Below the pieces are notes generated by a model that worked only from the letters and a program-made list of their open reading frames with translations, was not told where the DNA came from and ran no database searches. From the NCBI RefSeq assembly GCF_018555685.1, contig NZ_JAFLWW010000001.1, forward strand, positions 124,001 to 188,000: DNA of 64,000 nt, read 5' to 3'. The stretch comes from Aminobacter anthyllidis (GTDB lineage Bacteria; Pseudomonadota; Alphaproteobacteria; Rhizobiales; Rhizobiaceae). Shown piece by piece: positions 8,274-16,595 of the stretch. Numbering within the stretch: the first letter of the stretch is position 1; the number at the start of each line of letters is the position of its first letter. A program made the position numbers and the translations under genes.

Positions 8274-9854
8274 ATGTCGCTCTTACCGAGCATCAAAGAT
8301 CCGACGCCGGCGAATGCCAGAAAGGCGGGTACTGAGGATAAACCTCTGGCGCTGCACGTTGCAGGTCTGACCAAGCGCTTTGCCGGCGTGACGGCCAATG
8401 ACGGCGTCGACTTCGACCTGGAGGTTGGCGAAATCCATTGCCTGTTCGGCGAAAACGGCGCGGGCAAGTCGACCTTGTCGTCCTGCATCTTCGGTTTCTG
8501 CACGCCGGATGCCGGGCAGATCATCGTGCGTGGCCAGCCCGTCGAGATGCATTCGCCAAGGGACGCGATCAAGCTCGGCATCGGCATGGTGCATCAGCAT
8601 TTCGTGCTGGTGCCGGAGTTCACCGTGCTGGAGAACATCATTGTCGGCACCCAGAAATCCGGCTGGCGGCTGGACGACAGGGCGGCCAGGCAAAAGCTGA
8701 ATAGCCTCTGCGAAGCCTACGGCATCGAGATCGATCTCGACGCCTATGTCTGGCAACTGGCGGTGGGGCGCCAGCAATGGGTCGAGATCCTCAAGGCGCT
8801 TTACCTCGACGTACAGATCCTCATCCTCGACGAACCGACGGCGGTGCTGACACCTGATGAGTCCGCGCGCCTGTTCGCGATCATGCGCAAGATGTGCGCC
8901 AACGGCATGTCGATCATCCTGATCACCCACAAGGTCGCCGAAGTGATGCAGTCGAACCGCGTCACCGTTCTGCGCAAGGGCAAGACTGTTGCCACCGTCC
9001 AGACCAGGGATACCTCGCCTGAGGAACTGGCGAGGCTCATGGTTGGCCGCGAGGTGTCGTTTTCGGTCAACAAATCGACAATCGCGCCCGGCGATACCGT
9101 GCTCGAAGTCAGTGGTCTCGGCGCCAGGGGCTACTGGAACGAGGCCGTCCTGAACCAGGTGTCGCTGTCGATCGCGCGGCACGAAATCCTCGGCATCGCC
9201 GGCGTTGCAGGCAATGGCCAGAAGGAGCTTTTCGAGGTGCTTTCGGGCGTGCGCTGGGCGCGCGAAGGCACGATCAGGCTGAACGGCGAGGACGTCAGCC
9301 GGCTCACGCCGCGGGCGATGATGGACAGGGGCGTCGGGCACATTCCCGACGACCGTTTTCGCGAGGGCCTTGTCGGGCCGTTCAGCATTGCCGAAAACCT
9401 CATCCTCGGCTGGCAGCGTAACGCCAAGTACCGCAGCGGCCTCTTTCTGGATCGTACCAAGATCGCGGCGCTGTCGAAGACGATGATGGCCCGGTACCAG
9501 ATCGCCGCGCGCGACGACGAAGTGCCGGTCGAAAATCTGTCCGGTGGCAACGCCCAGAAGGTCATCCTGGCACGCGAGTTCCTGCATTCATCGGGGCTGC
9601 TGCTCGCCAACCAGCCGACACGCGGCCTCGACATCGGCGTCATCGAATATGTCTACGCCCAATTGCTGCAGAAGCGCGAAGAGGGCTTCGCGATCCTGCT
9701 TGCCTCGGAAGAGCTCAGCGACCTGTTCAATCTCGCCGACCGCATCGCGGTGATGTTCAAGGGCGAGATCGTCGGCGTCGTCGATCCCAAGACAACGACA
9801 GTGGAAGAAGTCGGCATGATGATGGCCGGACGCAGGATGGAGGCTGGACGATGA
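8274..9854 (+). CDS. Nucleoside/simple-sugar type ABC transporter ATPase (double domain)
   Basis: A 526-residue protein with two fused ABC domains, the form used by BMP-dependent nucleoside importers and sugar importers. The N-terminal domain has a full Walker A (GENGAGKST, residues 59-67), the family-type signature LAVGRQQWVEI and Walker B with D186-E187. The C-terminal domain has the degenerate Walker A region GVAGNGQKEL but a canonical signature LSGGNAQK near residue 422 and LLANQPTRGLDIG, as expected for this class where one site is weak. The start at 8274 is chosen for the AAGGAA ahead of it; 13 further codons upstream stay open but have no ribosome site. Its stop overlaps the next start by four bases (ATGA). 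Confidence 0.93.
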   Translation: MSLLPSIKDPTPANARKAGTEDKPLALHVAGLTKRFAGVTANDGVDFDLEVGEIHCLFGENGAGKSTLSSCIFGFCTPDAGQIIVRGQPVEMHSPRDAIKLGIGMVHQHFVLVPEFTVLENIIVGTQKSGWRLDDRAARQKLNSLCEAYGIEIDLDAYVWQLAVGRQQWVEILKALYLDVQILILDEPTAVLTPDESARLFAIMRKMCANGMSIILITHKVAEVMQSNRVTVLRKGKTVATVQTRDTSPEELARLMVGREVSFSVNKSTIAPGDTVLEVSGLGARGYWNEAVLNQVSLSIARHEILGIAGVAGNGQKELFEVLSGVRWAREGTIRLNGEDVSRLTPRAMMDRGVGHIPDDRFREGLVGPFSIAENLILGWQRNAKYRSGLFLDRTKIAALSKTMMARYQIAARDDEVPVENLSGGNAQKVILAREFLHSSGLLLANQPTRGLDIGVIEYVYAQLLQKREEGFAILLASEELSDLFNLADRIAVMFKGEIVGVVDPKTTTVEEVGMMMAGRRMEAGR

Positions 9855-10915
9855 TCCGGATCGAACGGCGCATTGAAGCCAATCCATGGTGGACCGCCGG
9901 CACGCTGGTGGCCGCACTGGTCGCGGGCATGCTGGCCTCCGCGCTCATTGTGGCGACGGCCGGCGCTGATCCCCTCGAGGCGTTCAGGACCTTGTTCTTC
10001 GGTGCCTTTGGCTCGCAGAAAGCGATGATGACGACGCTCATCAAGTCGACGCCGCTGATCCTGACGGGCCTGGCGACCGTCATCGCCTTCCGCGCCCAGA
10101 TATGGAGCATCGGCCAGGAAGGCCAGGTCTTCGCCGGCGCAATGGCCGGCTATCTCGGCAGTCAGGTCCTGTCTGGCCTGCCGCCACTGCTGTTCTTTCC
10201 CGGGGTTATCCTGTTCGGCGTCGCCGGCGGGCTTCTGCTGGGCGGCGCCTGCGCGATCCTCAAGACCCGCTTTGGCGTCAACGAGATCGTCTCGACGGTG
10301 ATGACCAACTACCTTGCCATCTACCTGTTGTCCTACCTGCTGGCGGGCGGCCCCTGGGCCGAAATTGGCGACGGCGCCTCCTACCAGCAGTCTGTGCCGC
10401 TTCCGGCGGCGGAACATCTGCCGCTGCTGTTTGGAACGAAGCTACATTTCGGCGTGCTGTTGCCCTTCATTGCCGCGATCTGCGGTGCCGTCATGCTCGA
10501 CCGCACGGCACTTGGCTACGAGATCAAGGCGCTGGGGACCAATCCCGTCGCGCTCGGCCACAAGGGCACCAACATCGCCAAGACCATCGTCGTGGTGATG
10601 TGCATCAGCGGCGGGCTCGCGGCCCTTGCGGGCGTCATCGAACTCTACGGCGTCGGCCACAGGCTGAAGGCCGACAACCTTGTCGGGCTTGGCTATGCCG
10701 GCATCATCGTCGGCATGATCGGCGGCCTGCGACCACTCGGCACCGTACTTGCGGGGCTGCTGTTTGGCGGGCTGGCAAGCGGTGCCGTGTCGATGCGGGT
10801 GGTCAGCGACATTCCCGCGTCTCTGGTTCCCGCCATGCAGGGCATCATCCTGCTTTTCGTCCTCTGTGCCAGCGTGATGGCGCGTTACAAGATCGTCAGG
10901 GGTACCGCGTCATGA
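9851..10915 (+). CDS. Nucleoside-type ABC transporter permease 1
   Basis: A 354-residue inner-membrane permease of the branched-chain/simple-sugar superfamily (BPD_transp_2). It shows about nine to ten hydrophobic segments, the first near residues 17-37, and the family block FRAQIWSIGQEGQVFAGA followed later by LGTNPVALGHKGTNI and a glycine-rich AALAGVIELYGVGH region. This subunit is longer than permease 2, as in other BMP-linked systems. It starts in a four-base overlap with the ATPase stop and ends in a four-base overlap with permease 2, so the three genes are translationally coupled. It forms half of the membrane channel. Confidence 0.93.
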   Translation: MIRIERRIEANPWWTAGTLVAALVAGMLASALIVATAGADPLEAFRTLFFGAFGSQKAMMTTLIKSTPLILTGLATVIAFRAQIWSIGQEGQVFAGAMAGYLGSQVLSGLPPLLFFPGVILFGVAGGLLLGGACAILKTRFGVNEIVSTVMTNYLAIYLLSYLLAGGPWAEIGDGASYQQSVPLPAAEHLPLLFGTKLHFGVLLPFIAAICGAVMLDRTALGYEIKALGTNPVALGHKGTNIAKTIVVVMCISGGLAALAGVIELYGVGHRLKADNLVGLGYAGIIVGMIGGLRPLGTVLAGLLFGGLASGAVSMRVVSDIPASLVPAMQGIILLFVLCASVMARYKIVRGTAS

Positions 10916-11844
10916 GCGGATTGTTTCAGGAAGCCATCCTCATCAGCATCTTCGCCGCGACCCTGCGAACGATGACCCCATTGCTGTTTTCGGCGATGGG
11001 CGAACTCGTCACCCAGCGCGCCGGGATCTGGAACATGGGCGTCGAAGGCACGATGCTGATGGGCTCGTTCGTCGCCTATTTCGTGGCGACGGCGACAGGA
11101 TCCTTGTGGCTGGCGGTGCTGGCGGCGGTCCTGGCAGGAGCCGTCATGGGGCTGATCATCGCCTTCATGACGGCAACGATGCGCGTCGATCATTTCGTCA
11201 CCGGCCTCGGCCTCAACCTCTTTGCCGGCGGCATCACGCTGTACTGGTTTCAAAGCTACGTTCACGGTGGTCCGCAACCCTCATTCTCCGGTTTTGAAGA
11301 CGTGCCGCTGCCCTTCCTGTCCGACATCCCCTTCATCGGCCCGGTGCTGTTCTCACAGCGTCTCTTGACCTATGCCGCCTTCTTTATCGTTCCCGCTATC
11401 TGGTTCCTGCTTTACCGCACGCGTTATGGCCTGGAACTGCGTTGCCTCGGTGAGAACCCCAAGGCGCTCGACGTCAAGGGACTGAGCGTGCCCGTTCGCC
11501 AGTATGGTGCCGTGATGTTCGGCAGTGCCATGACCGGGCTCGGCGGTGGCTTCCTGATGCTCGCCTTCTCCGATCGCTTCATCGCCGACTTCTCGGCCGG
11601 CCGCGGCTGGATCGTGGTCGTTGCGCTGATCGCCGGAAACTGGAAGCCCAAGGGCGTTCTGTTGGCGGTGGTGGCCTTTGCCTTCCTGGAAGCTGTCGCC
11701 ACGCACGCCCAGGTGGTCGGCGTCGGCGTGCCGCGCCAGTTGTTGCTCGCTTTGCCCTACATCGCCTCGATTATCCTTTTGATGGGGGTTCGCTTCCGGA
11801 CCGGCCAGCCGGCAATGCTTGGGTTTCCTTACGCGCGCGAGTGA
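10912..11844 (+). CDS. Nucleoside-type ABC transporter permease 2
   Basis: A 310-residue second permease of the same superfamily. The start is the ATG at 10912, which overlaps the TGA of permease 1; a longer frame to the left exists but runs antiparallel to no family sequence. Conserved blocks include TPLLFSAMGELVTQRAGIWNMGVEG near the N-terminus (residues about 19-44), FVTGLGLNLFAGGIT and LGENPKALDVKGLSV, typical of NupQ-like subunits. Together with permease 1, the double ATPase and a BMP binding protein it completes an importer for purine nucleosides or chemically related compounds. Confidence 0.93.
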   Translation: MSGLFQEAILISIFAATLRTMTPLLFSAMGELVTQRAGIWNMGVEGTMLMGSFVAYFVATATGSLWLAVLAAVLAGAVMGLIIAFMTATMRVDHFVTGLGLNLFAGGITLYWFQSYVHGGPQPSFSGFEDVPLPFLSDIPFIGPVLFSQRLLTYAAFFIVPAIWFLLYRTRYGLELRCLGENPKALDVKGLSVPVRQYGAVMFGSAMTGLGGGFLMLAFSDRFIADFSAGRGWIVVVALIAGNWKPKGVLLAVVAFAFLEAVATHAQVVGVGVPRQLLLALPYIASIILLMGVRFRTGQPAMLGFPYARE

Positions 11845-11907
11845 CGCGGGCGATAGCGTGTCCGAGCGAAGCTTTTTCCAGCAACTCTGAGCGGGAGGTC
11901 AACGACA

Positions 11908-12606
11908 GTGGAAGACGCGCATCTCGCACTCTTGGCGCTCCCTGGCGAGCAGCAGAACGACCTGGTCGAGCAACCCGCAAGCCTTTGCCAGAATCCGCAT
12001 TCGTTACGCGACAGCGGTGAAAACCGCTTGCAGACAGCGATCGGGCGCGAGGTGCGCTTCTGTCGAAAGCGTCATGGCATGACCCTCGCGGAGCTTGCGG
12101 ATGCCGCCAGCGTATCGCTCGGCATGATGTCCAAGATTGAAAATGGGCATATCTCGCCGTCACTGGCCACGTTGCAGGCGCTGGCTCAGGCTTTGGCTGT
12201 CCCGCTCTCGTCCTTGCTCAAGCGCTTCGAACAGGAGCGCACCGCTGTCTTCGTAAAGGCAGGAACGGGTGTCGAGGTCGGACGGCGCGGCACGCGAGCC
12301 GGCCATCAATACAACCTCCTGGGTTACATCGGCTCCAACACGGGCGGGATCTTCGTCGAGCCCTATCTCATCACGCTGACCAAGGACACCGACACGTTTC
12401 CGCTGTTTCAGCATGCCGGAATGGAGCTGCTTTACCTGCTCGAAGGCGAGGTCAGCTACCGCCACGGCAATTCGGTCTACAGGCTGATGCCAGGTGACAG
12501 TTTGTTCTTTGATGCCGACGCCCCGCACGGCCCCGACGAGCTGGTCAAACTCCCCATTCGCTTCCTGTCGATCATTTCATATGGCGTTGGCGGCGGAGAG
12601 GATTGA
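11908..12606 (+). CDS. XRE-family regulator with C-terminal cupin domain
   Basis: A 232-residue regulator. A helix-turn-helix of the Cro/XRE type spans about residues 40-103 (GMTLAELADAASVSLGMMSKIENG), and a small-molecule-binding cupin occupies the last 90 residues (MELLYLLEGEVSYRHGN, PGDSLFFDADAPHGP). Such proteins repress or activate catabolic operons in response to a ligand held in the cupin barrel. The GTG start at 11908 has GGGAGG upstream. It lies 63 bases behind permease 2 on the same strand and is probably part of, and feedback on, the transporter operon. It is the third regulator of the module, after the two AraC proteins. Confidence 0.9.
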   Translation: MEDAHLALLALPGEQQNDLVEQPASLCQNPHSLRDSGENRLQTAIGREVRFCRKRHGMTLAELADAASVSLGMMSKIENGHISPSLATLQALAQALAVPLSSLLKRFEQERTAVFVKAGTGVEVGRRGTRAGHQYNLLGYIGSNTGGIFVEPYLITLTKDTDTFPLFQHAGMELLYLLEGEVSYRHGNSVYRLMPGDSLFFDADAPHGPDELVKLPIRFLSIISYGVGGGED

Positions 12607-12861
12607 CCTTGGGGCCACTTCTCTTGCTCGACCGCCGTTCGCAGTTCCTGGCAAAAATAGCGACGCCAGGATCGCATTAGGCTGCAAGCCCTCATCTGCA
12701 AATGGGCGATATCAGCCTGTGAATGCCGCATGTCGGTGGCGCCGCAAGCACGCTTGTGGTTGCGACCCGGCCCGTCCCGAAATCGCCAGCGCGTCCCTCG
12801 ACGCTGAGATAGCGCATGGTGAGCAAAGGCAAGAACCGACGCTCATAAGAGCCGTCGATGA
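12607..12861. other. Non-coding or decayed stretch after the XRE-cupin gene
   Basis: No frame here has both a credible ribosome site and recognisable domain content. Open frames exist on both strands but none looks like a known family. With the membrane fragment that follows it, this reads as decayed DNA between the purine module and the envelope gene group. Confidence 0.45.
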
Positions 12862-13182
12862 GTTTGGATTGATGGGGGTCGGGAGCGAGGATGCGGCAAG
12901 CGCCCGACATCTAAGTTCGCGCACGCGCCGGGCGACACCATCCCGATCATCGGCTTCTGGATCGGCCTGCTGCTGGCGGGGGCCGATGCGAGAAATCTCA
13001 ATCGCAGTCGCCGCAATCCACAGCTGCGGACCATGGTGCCGTTCGTGCTGCTGACGCCTATCGGATATTTCTGGCGGCGCTGGGCCATCACCAGAACCTC
13101 GCTCAACTACCTGTTCATCTGGATCTGCTGCTTAGTGTCTTACGCCGTGGTCCTTGCCGGACTGTCGGATCTGCAAATCTAG
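12862..13182 (+). pseudogene. Remnant of a membrane protein (C-terminal fragment)
   Basis: An open frame of about 106 codons without an ATG, GTG or TTG at its left side. Its C-terminal 80 residues look like real protein: hydrophobic segments IPIIGFWIGLLLAGA, MVPFVLLTPIGYFW and YLFIWICCLVSYAVVLAG separated by basic loops (RSRRNPQ, RRWAITR). It ends at the TAG at 13180-13182. The missing start and lack of a ribosome site suggest a gene that lost its 5-prime part. The only in-frame ATG (within the MVPFV segment) would leave about 50 residues. I do not recognise the family. Confidence 0.4.
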
Positions 13183-13399
13183 GCCTCGGGCCAACTGAAC
13201 CTCTCGCCGGGCAGTCCTGTCGTCCGGCTGTCTCGTGGACGCCAGCGAAATCATAGCCGGGCTGATCACACTGGCGCAGGCCAACTCATTAGATTTGCTC
13301 CAGGAACGGCAAATTAATTCACTAGTCCTGTTGGGCTCAGTCGTGCAACATCCTGACGTAAAGCGATGGCTGCTGCGGCGCACTTCCTTGGGAGGTCTA

Positions 13400-14101
13400 A
13401 TGATCAAGTTGGCTGCCGCCCTTGGAGCAATCCTTTTTGGAATTATTTTGCTGCCGGTTGTTCAGCCTGTGTGCGCGCAGGAGCGATCCGAACGTATAAG
13501 TTTCGCAAGCGGACGTTCCTCGAAGACCGTGCAGGACAGCATCGCGGGCTACGAGACGGTCAACTACCGTGTCAACGTCCGCGCAGGGCAACGTCTTGCG
13601 GCTAGCCTGCGGACCGACAATGCGAGCAACTACTTCAACATCTGGGCGCCCCGCGTGTCGGAGGCGATCTATAACAGCTCGACGTCGGGTGAACTGGCCG
13701 ATGTGATCGTTCGGTCGAGCGGCGACTATCGCATCCAGGTGTACCTGATGCGCAACGCGGCGCGCCGAAACGAAACCGCGGACTACAGTCTCAAGGTGGA
13801 GGTTACCGGCGGCGATCCGGCCTCTGGCGACGATGCTGAGCCTCAACCGGACTACGCCGACGGCTTTTCGGGCGGCCCCGATTTCTGGGAAGTGGCGAAT
13901 GTCCCGCCGGGAGACCGGCTCAATGTCCGGTCACGCCCGACGGCGCAGGCCCCGATCATCGTTCGCTTACGCAATGGCGCGGTCCTGCGCAATCTCGGCT
14001 GCCGCATGAACGGCCAGATACGCTGGTGCAAGGTCGAGCGGCGCGACGGCGGCGGTTCGGGCTGGGCGGCGGGACGGTTCCTGATCGAGTCGGGCGGTTA
14101 G
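13400..14101 (+). CDS. Exported PliG-like (lysozyme inhibitor-like) protein with SH3 domain
   Basis: A 233-residue exported protein. Residues 1-27 are a signal peptide (MIKLAAALGAILFGIILLP ending in VCAQ). Residues about 30-130 resemble periplasmic inhibitors of g-type lysozyme (PliG): a repeating pattern of SGRSSKTVQDSIAGYE, YRVNVRAGQ, YFNIWAPR, SGDYRIQVYLMRNAARRNETADYSLKV. Residues about 150-230 form a bacterial SH3 fold (DRLNVRSRPTAQAPIIVRLRNGAVLRNLGC), often wall-binding. The start at 13400 has GGAGG five bases ahead and coincides with the signal peptide; the frame is open for 55 more codons upstream without family support. The likely role is protection of, or binding to, peptidoglycan in the periplasm. 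It is followed closely by a lipoprotein and two wall- or protein-processing enzymes. Confidence 0.75.
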   Translation: MIKLAAALGAILFGIILLPVVQPVCAQERSERISFASGRSSKTVQDSIAGYETVNYRVNVRAGQRLAASLRTDNASNYFNIWAPRVSEAIYNSSTSGELADVIVRSSGDYRIQVYLMRNAARRNETADYSLKVEVTGGDPASGDDAEPQPDYADGFSGGPDFWEVANVPPGDRLNVRSRPTAQAPIIVRLRNGAVLRNLGCRMNGQIRWCKVERRDGGGSGWAAGRFLIESGG

Positions 14102-14143
14102 CAACGGTCGTGTTCGCAAGAGTGAGTTTCAGGGAGGACTGAC

Positions 14144-14464
14144 ATGAACCGATACTATTTCCTGCTCGTAGCATCGTTGCTCATAGCCGGCTGCTCGACC
14201 GATTCCGGCTCGTCCGTGCCTGCCGGCGCGGCAGCGCCTATGATGGACCAAAGCGTGCCCCAGGTCGCACGAAACGCCTGCCTTCGCGAGGTGGCCCGTA
14301 CCACCAACACCCAGCAGGGCGTCATTCTCGACATGCTCTATTCCGAGGCGAACTCGCAGGTCACCATTGGCGTCGGTCCGGAGCGCGCGCGGTGGCAGTG
14401 CACGGTGTCCAACAGCGGCGTCGTCGCCAATGTGATGTCGTTGACGGACGAGGGCAAGCTCTGA
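14144..14464 (+). CDS. Small outer-membrane lipoprotein of unknown function
   Basis: A 106-residue protein with a clear lipobox: a hydrophobic segment then LIAGC with the modified cysteine at residue 18. The mature part has no domain I recognise; it contains two cysteines (in NACLREVA and RWQCTVSN) that could form a disulfide. GGGAGG lies before the ATG. It sits 42 bases behind the PliG-like gene and 34 bases before the M13 peptidase, on the same strand, so the three may be cotranscribed. Confidence 0.8.
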   Translation: MNRYYFLLVASLLIAGCSTDSGSSVPAGAAAPMMDQSVPQVARNACLREVARTTNTQQGVILDMLYSEANSQVTIGVGPERARWQCTVSNSGVVANVMSLTDEGKL

Positions 14465-14498
14465 TCGGCGAGACTGCGGAGCGTGGGAGGAGAACGCC

Positions 14499-16580
14499 GT
14501 GAGATCGATGCGCCTGCGTGCTGCCGCCACGTTCTTCCTTGCCGCGCTGGTCGCAGGTTCCGCGCGCGCTGAGGATGCTGCCGGTCTTCCGGCCCTCGAC
14601 GCCGACAAGCTCGTCTTCTCCATCTCCAACATGGATCCGGGCGTCAGGCCAGGGATGGACTTCTATCGGTATGCGTCGGGAGCCTGGCTCGACAGGGTGG
14701 AGCGTCCCGCCCGCCTGTCGAGCTACGGCGTTTTCGATGTCATGGCCGAGAGGCTACGCGGCCAGATGTCGCTTGCCGTTGCGAAAGCGGGCGAGGAGGC
14801 TGCTAACGCGCCGAAAGGCACCCCGGTGCAGCAGGTCGGGAGTCTCTACAACGCGTACATGGATACAGCTAAGCTCGATGCTGCCGGCATTGAGCCAATC
14901 CGTGGCGAGCTTGACCGCGTTGCGGCGATAAAGTCGTTCGACGATCTGGTTCAGGTCATGGCCCGGCAAATCTATGTCAACGGACCGATCCTTTTTGCCG
15001 CGTTTGCGACCTTGAACGATCCGGCCGACACGACGCGGAACGCGTTCTATGCCGTTGGAGGAGGCTTCGGGATAGAAGCCGGCTTCGATTCGATCCTGGC
15101 CGAGGCACCGGATGACCCGCGTCGTGCGGCATATCGCAAGTACGTCGCGTCGGTCATGCAGATCGCTGGATACCCCGATGAAGAGGCAGCCCGAATCGCC
15201 GACCTCACGCTGAGCGTCGAGACCGAACTCCACGCCGCAAAATTGTCTCCGGCCGAAGGCGCCGACCCGCGCAACCGCTTCACGAAGGCGACATTCGATG
15301 AGTTGCAGGCCCAGATTCCTGAACTGGACCTCAAAGCTTACTTCCGCAGCGTCGGGTATGAAGTCCCTCAGTCGGTCGTGATGTACGAACCGCACTATCT
15401 GCCGGTGCTATCGAAACTGCTGCGGGAGCGGCCGCTTGGCGAAATCAAGGACTACATTGCCTTTCGCATTGTAAGGTCGTTCAGCCCTGTCCTGACGACG
15501 GCGTTCGACGCGCCGGAACTGGCGCTGCAGGAAGCCCTGACCGGGGTCGGCGTTCAACAGCCGCGACAGGAGCGGCTGCTGAAACTGCTGCAAGACAACC
15601 TCGGACACCCGGTCAGCCAGATCTACGTCCAGAGCTTCTTCCCTGAAGAGAACAAGCAAAAGGCGCTGGACATGGTCGAACGCATCCTGACCGCGTTCCG
15701 TGAGCGGATACCATCGCGCGCATGGCTGTCTGAGGCCACCCGTGCCGCGGCTCTCGAGAAGGTGAACAAATTCTACTATCGCGTCGGCTACCCGGACCAT
15801 TGGATAGACTACTCAAGTGTCGAGATCGGGCCGGACCTTGTGGCCGATGTTATCAATATTGGCGCTTTCGGCCAAAAGCGGGAAATCGAAAAGCAGGGGA
15901 AGCCGACGGTACACGAAGAGTTCAACAGCTCTTCCGCCACGCTGCCAATCGTCATCAATGCGGGATATACGCCATCGATCAATGGGTTCGAGGTTACGGC
16001 CGCCATCCTGCAAGCGCCCGCTTTCCTGCCCGACATGGATGCCGCTGTGTATTTTTGCAGGATTGGCGGCATCATCGGCCACGAGATGGTCCATGGCTTC
16101 GACAGCGGCGGCCGGCAATACGATGCGCAGGGCAACTTCCGTGACTGGTGGACGCCTTCAGACGCCAAGGCCTTCGAAGCCGAGGCGCAGAAGCTGATTG
16201 ACCAGGCCAACGCATTTGAAGTCCTACCCGGTCTCCATGCCAATGGCCCCCTGAATGTCCGGGAGAACATGGCCGATGTGGGAGGCATCACGCTCGCCTA
16301 CGCTGCGTTGATGGATTATCTGAAGGAGCACCCGAGCGAGAACGTCAAAATAGATGGGCTGACGCCGGCGCAGCGCTGTTTCATATCCTGGGCCCAAATG
16401 TGGACCTGGAAGGCCACGGACCAATACCTGCGCGCCATCGTTGCAGGTGATGGCCATCCGCCGAACAACTATCGAGCCGTGGCGCCGCTCCAGCACCTCG
16501 ACGCCTTCTATGAAGCATTCGACATCAAGCAAGGCGATCCTATGTGGCTGCCGCCCGAGAAGCGCGTAAAGGCATGGTGA
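14499..16580 (+). CDS. M13 family zinc metallopeptidase (neprilysin/PepO type)
   Basis: A 693-residue exported endopeptidase of normal family length. A signal peptide covers about residues 1-24. The zinc site is complete: H528-E529-M-V-H532 in GHEMVHGFDSGG and E589 in ENMADVGG. The N-terminal half carries the M13_N domain with PGMDFYRYASGAWL near residue 50. The VNAGYTPSINGFEV stretch corresponds to the usual NAYYxPxxN substrate-binding motif. The start is a GTG with GGGAGGAG upstream. Family members cut small peptides; a role in periplasmic peptide turnover is likely. It stands in a same-strand run with envelope genes on both sides. Confidence 0.92.
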   Translation: MRSMRLRAAATFFLAALVAGSARAEDAAGLPALDADKLVFSISNMDPGVRPGMDFYRYASGAWLDRVERPARLSSYGVFDVMAERLRGQMSLAVAKAGEEAANAPKGTPVQQVGSLYNAYMDTAKLDAAGIEPIRGELDRVAAIKSFDDLVQVMARQIYVNGPILFAAFATLNDPADTTRNAFYAVGGGFGIEAGFDSILAEAPDDPRRAAYRKYVASVMQIAGYPDEEAARIADLTLSVETELHAAKLSPAEGADPRNRFTKATFDELQAQIPELDLKAYFRSVGYEVPQSVVMYEPHYLPVLSKLLRERPLGEIKDYIAFRIVRSFSPVLTTAFDAPELALQEALTGVGVQQPRQERLLKLLQDNLGHPVSQIYVQSFFPEENKQKALDMVERILTAFRERIPSRAWLSEATRAAALEKVNKFYYRVGYPDHWIDYSSVEIGPDLVADVINIGAFGQKREIEKQGKPTVHEEFNSSSATLPIVINAGYTPSINGFEVTAAILQAPAFLPDMDAAVYFCRIGGIIGHEMVHGFDSGGRQYDAQGNFRDWWTPSDAKAFEAEAQKLIDQANAFEVLPGLHANGPLNVRENMADVGGITLAYAALMDYLKEHPSENVKIDGLTPAQRCFISWAQMWTWKATDQYLRAIVAGDGHPPNNYRAVAPLQHLDAFYEAFDIKQGDPMWLPPEKRVKAW

Positions 16581-16595
16581 CCAAGGATACTATCT

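Noticed and set aside
10102-10911. 270-codon extension of permease 2 into the permease 1 gene
   Set aside because: It would overlap permease 1 entirely in another frame; the ATGA overlap at 10912 gives a normal-length protein.
12692-12910. Minus-strand 72-codon frame upstream of the membrane-protein remnant
   Set aside because: No recognisable family and no ribosome site; composition alone is not enough in GC-rich DNA.
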